A DNA stretch of 64,000 nt from Isoetes taiwanensis (taxonomy: Eukaryota > Streptophyta > Lycopodiopsida > Isoetales > Isoetaceae). The notes below the pieces were generated by a model. The model searched no databases. It saw only the letters and a program-made list of their open reading frames with translations, and was not told where the DNA came from. Positions 32,916 through 44,420 of the stretch are shown here, one piece after another; position 1 is the stretch's first letter; each line of letters opens with the position of its first letter. Both the position numbers and the translations under genes were made by a program. The stretch lies in NCBI GenBank assembly GCA_021234155.1, contig JAJEKV010000004.1:30547134-30611133 (forward strand). The letters run 5' to 3'.

Positions 32916-32930
32916 AAACAAGGTAAAAGT

Positions 32931-33275
32931 ATAAGCAATAAGTGAAGAAAAACAAAGAATATAATAGAAGAGAACCACCCACCCAAGAAGCTCGTCCACA
33001 ATATTGTTGAGGATGAGAATGCATGCAGCAAGACGTGATATCTTTGCATTTGAATATAGTGGTTTGCTAGACTCTCTCTCAAGAAGTGTGCTGGGCCTCT
33101 CTTCTTCATCATTGACATTTATATCATTATTGGTTGGGAAGTAGTTTTGAATAGATTCCATCAAACCACTCTCTGCGGGGAAATCACTTTGAGTAGATGA
33201 GACATCATCATCACTTGACTGCAAAAAACATATTTTGTTTGTGGATGTGGTAACTAAAATAATATGGAAAGACAA
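32931..33275 (-). pseudogene. CACTA TNP2-type transposase, upstream fragment
   Basis: The minus strand encodes KPLYSNAKISRLAACILILN, matching the PLY....S.L.A...L.N block that precedes the TNP2 catalytic region, after an acidic stretch (SSDDDVSSTQSDFPAE). It continues across the L1 target site to the fragment at 28,994. A splice acceptor-like site precedes the acidic exon. Confidence 0.65.
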
Positions 33276-33454
33276 GTTGAATAATAGATTGCAAAGAATG
33301 AGTTCACAATTGATCCAACAATAAATGTTTAAACATTTTTATTATTGTCACATGTAAATGTCAAACCCAAACATTCATCATTCCAAATGTTATAGAAAAA
33401 CATATAAGTCTTGTCATGATTTCCAGCATTACATAGCTATCAATTTTTGTGGCA

Positions 33455-34213
33455 TTTTCTACCATAGGATACAACAATAGGTTCGCCATTTTTTTGATGG
33501 CATACCCGCCTAGGGATATCTCTTTTGAAGGGATAATTCACAAATAACTCATCTCCAGGATGGAGGCTCCGTATGGCACAAACCGTCATGTATGGTTCAA
33601 CATATCCACTCATGTACCGTGGATCATGTTACGTGGTCTCTTCAAACTTGGCATTTGCTAATTCAGGGAGCCCATGAGAGCTGTTTATAATTGCTGCAAT
33701 ATTGTCGTGAACGCTTGGTCGACCATTGATATATACAAGTGCGCCCTATGAAATATGTTCTCTGCGATCTTTCTGCTCACTCCAAGATGCCACTTTCAAT
33801 GTCATGGCATAAGTATACATACTAGGCGTAAAAGAAGTAAGTTTATGCCATACTCCCCAAGGTAAAGAAGTAAGTTTATGCCATACTCCCCAAGGGTACG
33901 TGGGACCGCCACAAACCATCAACATAATTGAGTGACGAGGATGTACATTCACATGCTCCATTATGTACAACCCCCTTCTAGCTTGTGGCAGTTTTAGAGA
34001 AGGAGCTATCATATATCTATGACCCCAATACATAAACACTTCCAACATTGGAGGTAGTTCCCCTTCCCAGCAACTCAAGGACGCTCGTACAGATGGGGCA
34101 ATAGAGGATTTGAAATGATAAGGAAGTTGATCAACCATGTCATTTTCAGTTTCACATGCATGAGCAAGGGCATGCGAGCTTTTTTTAAAATGGCTCTTAA
34201 CTATCTTAGCCAT
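33455..34213 (-). pseudogene. SET-domain protein relic
   Basis: The minus strand reads ARRGLYIMEHVNVHPRHSIM (the G.GLfA.e.I..G..I SET opening), later GALVYINGRPSVHDNIAAI and INSSHGLPELANAKFEE, then YMTVCAIRSLHPGDELFVNY. The last matches the (I)NSS..PNA.F and A.R.I..GDEL.VNY blocks of SET methyltransferases, which normally modify histone lysines. In-frame TAG (about 33,746) and TAA (about 33,624) stops interrupt it, and a tandem 32-base duplication repeats the peptide PWGVWHKLTS. It lies upstream of, and on the same strand as, the CACTA transposase pieces, so it may be captured cargo. The upstream frame at 34,383-34,201 could be its N-terminal exon. Confidence 0.6.
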
Positions 34214-34399
34214 TGTACTTCCCCTTGCGTGACCTCTCTCAACTTCCTAAGTTTTTGCTGAACTAGAACTTGTAAATTAAAACAAATGAATAGGAATGGA
34301 TCAGCTGATGATGTAGTAGACGATGAAGACGTAGGACTACCTATTGGATTGACATGTGCAAGATTTTTGTTAAGCATGTCCAAATACTACAACAAGTTA

Positions 34400-35430
34400 T
34401 ATAGATGTATATTAGGCATTTTGCTACGAGACAAATAATAAAAATAAAATTGCAAGCTGCATGTTCTTACCTCGTCTGCTTCTTGATGTGCTTTCAATTC
34501 AGGCTCAGATGGAGGTGGGGCATTTCTCATCAAACCACACTTCCTTTTATGTTTTTGTCTTATATTGTACGTTCTTCTATTATTGCCTTTGCATTTCTTA
34601 CTTCAACACTTGCCATACTACCTTGCAAGCCACTCCAATGGATCATTTCAAAGCCAAGGTTTAGCTATCTTGGATTTGCTTGAGCGAGATGATGAAGAAG
34701 CTCTATCACTGAGAGCAGCCATGAATTCCATTCATAATAAATAGAAGATAAAGGAGAGATAAAGGAGAAGATAAAGAGGCTCATACATCATAGTGAAAAG
34801 TCATTAGTCGATGGCATTGAAGACGATGAACCGGAGTCATGATCAGAGTAAGAATCAGAGTCATGATCAGAGTGGGTCATCACTGTTCGTTTTTTTTTCT
34901 GGAATAGCTTAGACGACACAAATCTGCTGCATATATCTTAAATAAAAGAACTAGATTTTGCAACATATGGATAAGATTCTCTGAGAAAATGTAAAATCCT
35001 CTGATAAAGTGCCTTAAAAAGCATCTTTTTAGCGTAAGGAGCATGCTTAAATGAAACTATATAAGGTTTCCATAGCATGGATGCTATATTAGGTTTCTAG
35101 TGAATTTTGAAATAAAAAAATACCTATATTTGATTTGGAATGAAGCTACTTATCTGCTTTTCTCTATAAAAAATAAAATAACTTTTTTTTTACTGCATAA
35201 GTGATAGTTTTTATCTAGTGCCTTGGTTTAAAAACCATTTTGACGTAGGAAGGAAGATTTCTATGAGGTTTAAACCTACGATCTAAGTGTCCACCTCCAT
35301 AGCCAGAATTTGAGTTTTTTCTATTCCTTGTGGCAAGGCAAGAATCGGGAACACCATTCCCATTATCTTGGTTCCGTCGAGATCGAATGGCATGAAAGTT
35401 TTTTAGGCGGGTTCTTGAATGCTGGAATGG
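34400..35430. other. No confident gene; basic minus-strand exon-like stretch
   Basis: A minus-strand frame near 34,680-34,460 is Lys/Arg rich (for example NIRQKHKRKCGLMRNAPPPS) and could be an N-terminal exon of the SET relic, but it has in-frame stops. From 34,900 to 35,430 nothing is recognised. Confidence 0.3.
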
Positions 35431-35436
35431 CATGGA

Positions 35437-35535
35437 ATTTTATAGAATAGAATAGAATAGAATGGAATAGAATAGAATAGATTTTAGCGTCCACGGAGAC
35501 CAATTGGCCTATGGGACCCAAACAAAAAAAGACAG
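35437..35535 (-). mobile_element. LINE 3' end with (AGAAT)n tail
   Basis: AGAAT units at 35,440-35,481 are followed by TTTTAGCGTCCACGGAGACC and AATTGGCCTATGGGACCC, the reverse complement of the 3' end seen at 7,430 and 51,670. Upstream (right) coding sequence is not recognisable, so the copy is severely 5' truncated. Confidence 0.75.
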
Positions 35536-35884
35536 CAGCAAGCGTATTACTGACAGGATTAATATAGAAAAGGATAAAAGAAACGATGTTATGGTAAAAG
35601 GAAGCCCGGCATCAAAAGCTTTGCTTTACCATCGACTGCATTTTATCCATTCCCATTGATGTAAAATTGTTTATCAATTCTTCCTTTACTTTCGAATTGT
35701 TGGATTTTGTGTCCACCCCACTGTCTCTTCACATGGACAGACGACCGGTTCTTTTGACTCTAGAAGTAATACAGGGATAGGTTCTTTACATATAGAATTA
35801 TTTTTCTGGACGTATCAAGTCCAAAAATATATATATTTTTAGGTTAAAAAGGTATTTCTCGTATTTTTCCCTCGCCGGCCGGAA

Positions 35885-36010
35885 AAACAAAATCGCGTAA
35901 GCGAAACCTTAGTTTCGCTTATGCGAAATGGTTTTCACATAAGCGAAGGAAAAAAATTAATTTTCGCGTAAGCGAAATAGCTGTTTCGCTTATGCAAAAC
36001 TGTTTTCATT
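35885..36010. repeat. Left subterminal inverted motifs of the 8.8-kb element
   Basis: CGCGTAAGCGAAACC, then TAGTTTCGCTTATGCGAAA, and again TTCGCGTAAGCGAAATAGC and TGTTTCGCTTATGC form two imperfect hairpins. The same words recur in the 626-bp derivative and, more diverged, at 44,240-44,420. They are probable transposase-binding sites, by analogy with other TIR elements. Confidence 0.65.
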
Positions 36011-36419
36011 CGCGTAAAACAAGATTGCGTATTAAACGGGAGCAAATCATCGAAACGAGAGCAAAAGGAATATTCCTCAAAGATCCTTTTTTTTTTTAAA
36101 AAAAGGGGGTAAAACGAGGTTAAAAAAAAAAGATGCATGAAATTCTATTTTGACCCCCCTCCTCCCTCCCCAAAATGACTAATTTTTTAGATTACCTTGA
36201 AAAAATTGACTTTTAAAGTGTCACTTTTCTTAGCAAATAGAATGTTCTTGAAGTATGTTTTAAAGAGAAACTCTAATTTCAGGAGGATAAAATATTTAAC
36301 AAAAATTGAAGTAAGTGCATGCTTTGGCTGTAGTATTCTCAAAATTTGAAGATAGAATCTTCATATTCACATACAAAATTCTGATCTTTTTAAGACTCAG
36401 TTATGTACAAAAGTGTGAG

Positions 36420-39400
36420 GAGTGATGAGAGAGGGATCGGGGCGTCATCATATTCATTTATGCCATCCTCATCACCTTCACTTCTTTCACTTTGTCACTT
36501 TCGAGGAAATGCTTGAGTTATCTTCCTCATCACTATCCTGAGATGGTGAAGCATTGCCACCACCACTCTCTTCTTCATCCTCTTCTTACCGTAATTACAA
36601 AGCGTTCTTAAGCAAATTGATAGTCCTCACGGCATAGGCGATTGTCGGATTTTAATTTAAAATCATAGCACAATATAGTCCGTCATTAAAGGTTCAGCTC
36701 ATCCCTACAACCCACCTTCTTGGACTTTCTCCCTTTTCCTTGGCTTCTCATTTTTAACTCATATCTACCTTCAAAAGCATTTTACGGCGTGTTGCAAGCC
36801 AATGAATCTTGAGTTTAGTGACTAAGCCTTCCTCCTTGGTTGTGTCAAGCACTTTTACTATCGAAAGATTAGGCCTTTGTCATCCTCCTCAATTGGAAGA
36901 GCAATTAGCATACCTTTGGTAATTTTTGTGATGTTACCTTGAGGCTCATTCTGCGTCTTGGTAGGGTACATGACTCGATCCTCGTCTTCTTCTCTGCGAG
37001 GTGCTAATGTAGCATTGCTTGGACTGCTTTAGTCTTTGGGGTTGATGGAAGGTATTAGGCCATTGAAATGGTTCTTGCAAGCTGTCTTAGAGCTATATTT
37101 TGTACAACAATTTTACGTTAGAAAGAAATTACTCCACCACATCCGATCCTCTTCTAAGAAGTACTTAAAGCATGAGGAAATTCCATTTTCAATGGCTTTT
37201 AAGGATGACAACTTGGGGTACTTTTCTTACCTTGGACTCCTTAGGATTTTTGAGAGGAAGTTGCTCGGCCGCGTTCTATGAAGGAAGTGTTAGGAATATA
37301 TTTAAGGAAAGCGTAATCCCTTTGGTGGACTTGGTCCTTAGTTGTGGTATACTTCTTCCCTGTAGAAGCTTTGCCCATCCTTCAAGTAAAACTTGATGTG
37401 ATGTTGAAAGGTGAGATCATTGACTTGTTCTCAAATGCGAGCGTTGAGAAAACAAACTCTCAAATCAGTGATCTCTTTAAGAAGATCGACCCTTTGGGTA
37501 GGGTGTAAGAATCTTCAATAATTCGAACTAAAGTAGGAAGACAAAAAGCCTTTTTCCTTCTAAAGCGCCTGAGAAAATCTCTTGAACATTTGGTCAATCG
37601 ATCATGAGTGTGGCCTACAAGTAAGAAACCAGAGCTTCACTTTTCTAAAGATCCTAGCTCCATTAACATGTACGATCATAAAGAGTGTTTGATTCTTGTT
37701 CTCCCTTGTAGTATTGTCAAGTTGCGGGTAAAAAGCACTGGTGGTAATTGCTCTTGCTCGCCTGGGGACCTTGTTAAAATTGTAATTGTGAGGTTCGGGT
37801 CACCATGCAAGTTTGGATACGTCAAAAATACTTTGCACTTTAGACTTCCTTTGAAGACCATAGCTCCTACAAGGTGGACCTTAACAAAACATTCCTCTGG
37901 CACATCTTTAGGAATGTTCAAGAAATCTTGATAGAGTTTTTTTTTGTCCATTCCATCAATCTATGAGACATGTATTGCGGTGGACATTCAAGAGCTTTTT
38001 TACGTGCTTAGCGGCAAGCTTTCTTCTCTCTGCTTTGCTTGTTCCGCGATGTCGGCAAGATGCATTTGCACAATATCTGTAGAAGAAATCAGATCAAAGC
38101 ATTTTCTTTAAAACAAGCTTCTTTCGACCTCTGTCTTTGCAGTTTCTCGTTGACTCTTTAATTCTGCACACCTTGAGCAAACAGACATTCTATGTCTCCT
38201 GGGAATTTTCACAAGACCGAATTCACTTTTCCGCGGTCACGGTGAAGTGTAAGTAAGAGATGTCTTTGAAGGCTGGGTGCAAGTCTCTTTGTATTCATTA
38301 AAAACATCTTTTTTGGTGATGTTATCGTCAAATGATACATGTTCTTTGTTAGGACTTCTCACATGTTTCTCTAAAATATTTCTCCATCCATGACCACGGC
38401 TGACAAGGGCATGCATGGTTACAACTCTTCTTGGTCCACAATGATCATCAATTGCTGGATTTTTGTCTAGTCTTTTGTGTACTCTAGACATTCTGGTGGA
38501 CCCTAAACGGTGGACAACCATAAAGCATTTCTGACAAACTTCTTCACGGTTAATGTAGTGCAAGAAGGTGTTGCGGTCTGGTCTTACATGATAGGCCAAG
38601 TAGGCATTCTGGTCAGCCAATGTCATTGAACTGTAGTTGTCTCTAATTGCTCGTAATTAGACATGTTAAATTTGTTGATGCAACCCAATGAGCAGCATTT
38701 AGTTCTTAAAAGTCTTCTCATTTTATGCTCCTCCATAAGGTTTCTTCTTCTTACAGAGGAGCATGCTCTCAAATCATAATCCGCCTTGAATTTCTTGGTG
38801 GACTGGCTAGAGAATGTGTAATCTCGTTGCACCTCGCTGGTGTCTTCATCTTCTGAAGAGAGTTCTACTCTGGGGGTGACCTCCTCTACCCTTAGTGGTG
38901 TGCTTGTAGAGGAGAACAAACCACGTGAAGCTGTACCCGGATAAGGCGGAGGTACAATGTTGAATGAAGGAGATGGGCCACCATATGATGTGCCAGCGAA
39001 TGTTGTTGCAGCTTCTTCACAAGGAGTTCGTTCAAACATGTCTCTTAGAGCTGACTGAAATTCTGCAAACCCATGTGTCATCACAGTTGTGTGAAGAGGA
39101 GTAGATGCTGCAAGGTCGTCTTCATTTGTAGTGAAATCATGGTGGAAGAAGCGATGGACAATCTCGCAGTCTTCGGAACGTGCTGTATTCCTTGTTTGTG
39201 TAAGTGAAGAAGGAGAAACTACAAATGGCTGAGGTAGTCTATTCTGAAAAATTTGCTAAGGTCGAGCCTTTGTAGTGTCGGGGGATGGTACAAATGGTGG
39301 TGGAAGATTGCTACGTGCAACAGGTGATGATGTGAAAGGAGGTGGCAGCCGGTTTCCTAGTGGACTTGGAGAGGGTTGGAAAGGTGGTGGCAGTCTACTA

Positions 39401-39561
39401 GTTCTTGGACGGGTGTCTTGAGGAAGCAACAAAGACCCTGTCGAGGTAGGAGTTAAAGAAGCATCTCCGTCTTGTGTTCCATCTGAAGTAGAGGTAATTG
39501 GGGAAACAAATGGTGGTGGATGTTTGTTCACGAAGCGCTTAACCATGTTAAACAACTGCAA
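36420..39561 (-). pseudogene. DUF7869-type protein gene, candidate transposase
   Basis: On the minus strand the N-terminal region has repeated (R/N)LPPPF.PSP units (39,561-39,200). An in-frame TAG at 39,256-39,258 is followed in the same frame by an acidic linker and the cysteine block TKCCSLGCINKFN (38,700). After a frameshift at 38,623 comes EEVCQKCFMVVHRLGSTRM, then ITKKDVFNEYKETC. After another shift, VKIPRRHRMSVCSRCAELKS gives a CxxC. GMDKKKLYQDFLNIPKD, DPNLTITILTR, QLDNTTRENKNQ (37,720) and FLLVGHTHD then MFKRFSQAL (about 37,590-37,540) are hallmark blocks of the DUF7869 family. HHIKFYLKDGQSFYREEVY and an acidic C-terminal tail follow. The conserved Asp in QLDN and the GHTHED.DQ block suggest an RNase H-like nuclease (inference). 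About five frame breaks are present. Confidence 0.7.
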
Positions 39562-39669
39562 AAAATTGTGGACTTGTCAGTGACTCACAAGGCAGTTGGA
39601 CTAAACATATTCGAGAATACAAAAAGCTATTCAGGAATATTGTTTGGTGTCTGACATTTTTCGTGTGTG

Positions 39670-40133
39670 TGCATGAATGCTATTCGAATACACTTGTCCA
39701 GACTGTTTGGACAAGACGTATTCCACATCACATAGAAACACACTGGCCCGGCGGTGGCCTATCTTTAAGCGGGGAAATTTGGCGCCTCCGTTTGCGTATT
39801 CCGCTTTCGAGTTTTAGTCGCCCGGCCAGAAGCCTTAGATCTATATTGATTTCTTTGTATTCCGATTTACATAGCGAAAATAATGGGCGAGGTAAGCATG
39901 TAAAAGTACATAAATGCGTCTTTTCGTGTATTTGCTGATTTACTTTTGAAGGCCAAAGTGTATTCGAATACACTTTGGGCTTCAACCAGCATAAAGTGTA
40001 TTAGGACATACACTTTGGCGGCGCGGCGAAAAGCCCAAAGTGTGATACGGAATTGAAGCGAAGAGCAAAGTGTATTCCAGAATACATATTGCCTTCTTGT
40101 GTTAGCAAAGTGTATTCCAGAATACATTTTGGC
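39670..40133. repeat. Palindrome cluster 1 (AAAGTGTATTC..GAATACACTTT)
   Basis: About 30-bp palindromes lie at 39,952-39,980, 39,992-40,020, 40,065-40,093 and 40,104-40,133, with a half-site near 39,680. Each has arms CAAAGTGTATTC and GAATACACTTTG around a variable 0-4 base centre. They occupy the divergent region between the two genes of the 8.8-kb element, upstream of both. Confidence 0.85.
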
Positions 40134-40488
40134 TGTCTCATTAAGCAGCTTGTTATTTTTTAGCTTAAACATACCACTTTTTAGCTTAAACATACCACTT
40201 TTGAGTCGAATTAAAGCCGAAAAATCGAGTTTGGCGACTATATTTTTGCTTTCGTTTTCTGTCTTTTTGGCGGCCTTTAGGGCACAAGATTAGCAAATCT
40301 TATTACGGAATCTGATTTTTAGTCCCATTTTATGTCTTAACGGTGTTGTTTTAAGCGTTTGATTGGCGGGCATGAAGGAAGCAAGAGGGCACCCAAAAAC
40401 TCTTAAGATGGTCAAGCGGCCACACCAATGAAGCGGACCAGCGACGCGGACGAGCACTGCGATATATGAAAATTTTCAAGCGCAATGG

Positions 40489-42576
40489 TTGGTATCGGGG
40501 GTCTTGGCGAAAAATCTGACACACTTACATTTCTACGCGCGTGCAAAATGGCTGGGAACAAGCGGTACGACACGAGTTTGTCAACCTCGGGATAGTAAAA
40601 GATGTCTCAGGGTTCTTGGGACAAGGGAGGACGGCGGGGAGGCTATCCTTCAAGACCTCAGGGGCTTCATTATTTGTAGACATTGCAAGCTTCAGAATTG
40701 TCGGTGTGCAACCCACGGCCATTGTACAAATTCATTTCACACTCTGGGACCAAAGCGAAGCACGGCTACAATAATTAGAGCAGGTTTGTTCCAATCTGGC
40801 GAGGACTTTCTGTCGGTGAGTCAGAGTAATCGAGATGGAGGAAGATCACAATCATCACCTTCTACTAGTACTTACGGGAGGGGAAGCGGATGGAGGTTCA
40901 GAAGAAGAAGAAGTGGAAAACCCCCAGAGCGACCAAAAGAAACTTAGCGGGCCAAAAAGAGACACCATAGCGCTAAGGAACCAAAAGCGGAAAATCTGGA
41001 CTGAAAGTGCGAGAAATCGAGGAAGCTCAAAAAAAAAAAAGGGAAAAGGAGAAGCTCCGGGGTAGCAATAAAAAGAAAAGAAAGTTGATAAGACCTCGAG
41101 AAAGAATAGAGGTAATAAAGCAGAGAGAAATTTGTACAAGGGGTGATCTATCTTCTGTGACTTGCATGAAGCTGCCCCAAAGAATGAAGCTAGTGAAAGG
41201 CAGCCGAGGTTCGAAAAAATTATGCCGACCACTTAAGGAACACGAAGGACAGAATTAGGAGCAATCAAATGCTCATGTGGCCCCAATAGTTGTCCTTGTT
41301 GGCGAGGGGGGCAATGCACAACCCCCTCCCCCCCTCCCCCCCCCCACCCACCCCCACCCACCCGGGACTATGGCGAGGAGAAAATGCGAGACACATCCAC
41401 TCCTCGTCTTGCGAGGAAATCATAGCTTCAAGGCAAGAAGGCAGCTATACAAAGAAAGAAGAACCCGGTACCTCTCATCCATCACGATGCGCGTTTTTCT
41501 TGTGATGTTACAGATGAAGAAGCAAAAATGGTTGCCAACACCCACAATCGCGACAGCGAGTACAAACTAAAGATGAGCTTCATCGACAAGATCCGGTTTA
41601 TGCACATGGGTATGTTATATTTAAATAAAAATATGGAGAAGATTTAAAGAAACCAGCATACTCTTTAGAGGCTGAAGGAGGCGTGCCTTTGTGGAGTGCT
41701 ACCTCAAGTATGGCGAGGCTAATAAGCGGCGGGTCTCTCATATCGCATGACAAGCTGGTTTCAACTAGACTTTAGAGGCTGGCCGAGTAAGTTTCTTTTG
41801 TGATACGGAATAACCTTGCGCCCTTCCACTAACGGCGTTTATTTAAATGCGGATATGGGACCTACAAAGCGAAATTTTCACCATGTTGGCGTGGTGAATT
41901 GAAAAAGTAAAGGAAAGGTCTCGAGAAAAGAAGAAGCGTTCGGCGTCCCAAAGAAGGAAATGGCGATAAGCTATGCGGAGAGAAATCACGAGGGTTTTCT
42001 GGGACATGGACTTACTTTCGAAAGGCTATTGCAAAAGGTCGTAGATAAAAAATTTCGGCTTGAAGAAATGTCAAGGGCTGCACAAGTAAGAGCAATGAGA
42101 ACTTTCGTTCGAGTTTTCCTTCCGTGTAGCCGCGAAGTGTATTCGAGAATACACTTTGGCTCGGGTGTGGGCTAAAGTGTATTAGGAATACACTTTGGCT
42201 TATCTGAGGAAGCCAAGATGTATTCGGAATACACTTTGGCTCAATGGTAGTCAAAGTGTATTTGAATACACTTTGGCTTACTTGTAAAGCCTCTTGTATT
42301 CGAATACACTTTGGCCCTACGTTGAGCCAAAGTGTATTACGGAATACACTTTGGCTCTTAATAGAATGATCACATGTGTTAAATTTTTCCTTTCTCATTG
42401 TTTTCCTTCTTAGTTTTCTTCCTACTAATGTAGTTCTATTCTATAGCCAAAAAAACATCATCACATGTCAAACATGCTTGATGGAGCAATTAAATGTTGA
42501 CAGCTGGGAACGATGCAAAGGACTTTACCCCATCGCGACCTCGGACGAAAGGATTATTGATGCGCTCAAATTTTGA
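40489..42576 (+). CDS. Probable 5' exons of the transposon methyltransferase gene, or a separate basic protein
   Basis: Several exon-like plus-strand stretches precede the methyltransferase: EDHNHHLLLVLTGGEADGGS (about 40,838) and a long Lys/Arg/Glu-rich segment to 41,258; DEEAKMVANTHNRDSEYKLK (about 41,515); YAERNHEGFLGHGLTFERLL (41,970) ending at a CAA|GTAAGA donor; and, after an acceptor at about 42,443, LNVDSWERCKGLYPIATSDE. They look coding by composition but resemble no family I know. Joins are uncertain and several frame changes are needed. The second palindrome cluster would lie in an intron. Confidence 0.35.
42132..42357. repeat. Palindrome cluster 2 (GCCAAAGTGTATTC..GAATACACTTTGGC)
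   Basis: Six palindromes occur in 226 bases: 42,132-42,160, 42,171-42,200, 42,211-42,240, 42,251-42,278, 42,288-42,316 and 42,325-42,357. Their arms match those of cluster 1, with near-constant spacing of about 39 bases. One right arm ends up beside the next left arm, so larger foldings are also possible. They fall in a putative intron of the plus-strand gene. Confidence 0.9.
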
Positions 42577-42739
42577 AATTTTTGGGTATGTTGAATTATT
42601 TTCTACTTTTTTCATTTTTTCTTGTTACAAAGGCGATCTTTTTTTGAGCAAAAGCAAAAGAAAAACAAGGACTCTTGGGGGAACTTCATGCATCTACGGT
42701 GGGGACGAAGGGAGGAGGGGGATTTGCTGACGGCGTGTT

Positions 42740-43694
42740 TTGGATAATGAGCCCTCCGAGTACAAACTTTTTACAATGTTCGATCAAAACAACCTGTTCT
42801 GTATAGTACACGGTGATTGCACCAAATTAGCCGAAACAATAAAGCCCCAAGATTTTACCTTGGTAGCTGACCTTCCTTATGGTTTTAAGCTCAAAGACAG
42901 CCGCTACGACGACCAGCCATTTAAAAACTCCGAGTTTAACGCTTTCGTCGACAGTATTAAGCAAATTACGATGGAAAAACATTGGAGGCTGATTGTTTTC
43001 CACTCAAGCATGCAATACGGCCTTGTGGAAGCAAGTTTCAAGAATCTACGCAAGCTGGTTATGAAAATCTGGTTTGGTAAGCACTTATTCTGGAATACAT
43101 ATGTCCTTTTGTTTTCTTTACGTTCTTTTTCGTTTAGTTACAACTGTAGCATTTTTATATTCTTGTTAGGAGTTTCTATTCTGGAATACGTTTTTTTCGG
43201 ATGTACTTAAATCCTTTTTATTTTTTCGTTCCTTAGGTATAAAACAAATATAAATTACCATGGCGGAAGCCCTAGACTGCTGAGTAAGGTCGAATATCTC
43301 CATGTCGGTTATTGGAGTTTCGATGGGAAACGTACAATGGAACACTTCAACACAGGGGCATGCCAGAACTTTTCAAACGTGTTAGAGTTTCCAGCGGTGT
43401 TGCAGAAGCTGCAGGACCCTAGTGCACAAGGAAGAATAGTGAATCACTATCAGAAGCCACAGAAGTTGATTAACCATCTTACGGACATGTTTTCCACGTC
43501 GGAGATTGGGTGCTTCGGCGTATTTTACGGCTCACGGTACAACTATTCTTGTGCACTTAAGAAGGGCGAAATTGTGTAGCGTTGATATTGATAAAGGACG
43601 TAAACTTCATCAAGATGAGACTTTACGCCTTACCAACTCTACGGACAAGAATCAAGAGTTGGGGGCAAAGTTTAATACGATTTTGCTAAGATGA
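42740..43694 (+). pseudogene. Beta-class DNA N6-adenine/N4-cytosine methyltransferase
   Basis: Exon A (to 43,076) reads IVHGDCTKLAETI, then FTLVADLPYGFKLKDSRYDD, then HWRLIVFHSSMQYG; this is the catalytic motif IV (DLPYG, a known variant of DPPY) with flanking strands. A GT..AG intron (43,077-43,236) leads to exon B: NYHGGSPRLLSKVEYLHVG, NVLEFPAVLQ and NHYQKPQKLINHLTDMFS (motif X region). FYGSG and TTILVHL (motif I, S-adenosylmethionine binding) follow only if one extra C at about 43,536 is ignored, and VDIDKGRKLHQDE ends the domain. Order IV, then X and I at the C-terminus, is the beta arrangement of bacterial and phage enzymes. The splice joins and motif I are each off by one base. Plants have no such host gene that I know of. 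Confidence 0.78.
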
Positions 43695-44239
43695 CATCTT
43701 GGAATCTGACCTCCTTTTACAAGCTCTTTGGAAGGCGAAGATTACGTTTGCGGTTTGAAAGAAGTTGCTCTAGCTACAATACAGGAAGCAATCACCAACA
43801 CAAGGAAGCCTAAGTCACGGAGAAAGGTGAAAAGATAGAATACGAACAAAATTTGAGACCGACCAAAGAAGAATGAAGAAGATTTTTAATTTAGATCTCG
43901 GCCGGATCTTATGTTGTGGCTCTTGATTGACATTTATTATTGATTACCATTATTGATGTAACACAAAAGCGAGTAATGAAATTAATATTATTATGTTTAC
44001 TAAATTTGTGTTTTTTTGTACATGTCTCAATTTTGCTATTTTCGTGCTTCACTCCAAAAACCAATGTCGTGTCAAAAGAATACCCCAAAAATAGGCCCAA
44101 AAAAGCCGATGATACTCACGAAACTTTAAACCTCTCTTAAAAAACCCAATTTTTTAAAATGGCGTGCTTTTTCTAAAAGGAATCTTTGAAGCGAGGAGTT
44201 TTGCCAACACTCCGTTTAATTCTATATTTCTTGTTGTAA

Positions 44240-44420
44240 GTGAAATAGCTATTTTGGTTACTGAAGCGACTATTTTGCTTACGCAAAAATAAAATAAAAA
44301 AAAAAAAAAAAATTTTTTTTTTTGAATTTTAATGAAAGCCGAAATAAGCGTTTTTCGAAAGCTTGACTATTTTCATCGATTTTTTTTTAAATAAATTTTT
44401 GCATAAAGTGAAACCAAATT
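44240..44420. repeat. Right subterminal motifs of the 8.8-kb element
   Basis: Diverged copies of the GCGTAAGCGAAA words (GTAAGTGAAATAGC, TTGCTTACGCAAAA, GCATAAAGTGAAACC) lie around A/T homopolymers, as in the 626-bp derivative. Confidence 0.55.
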
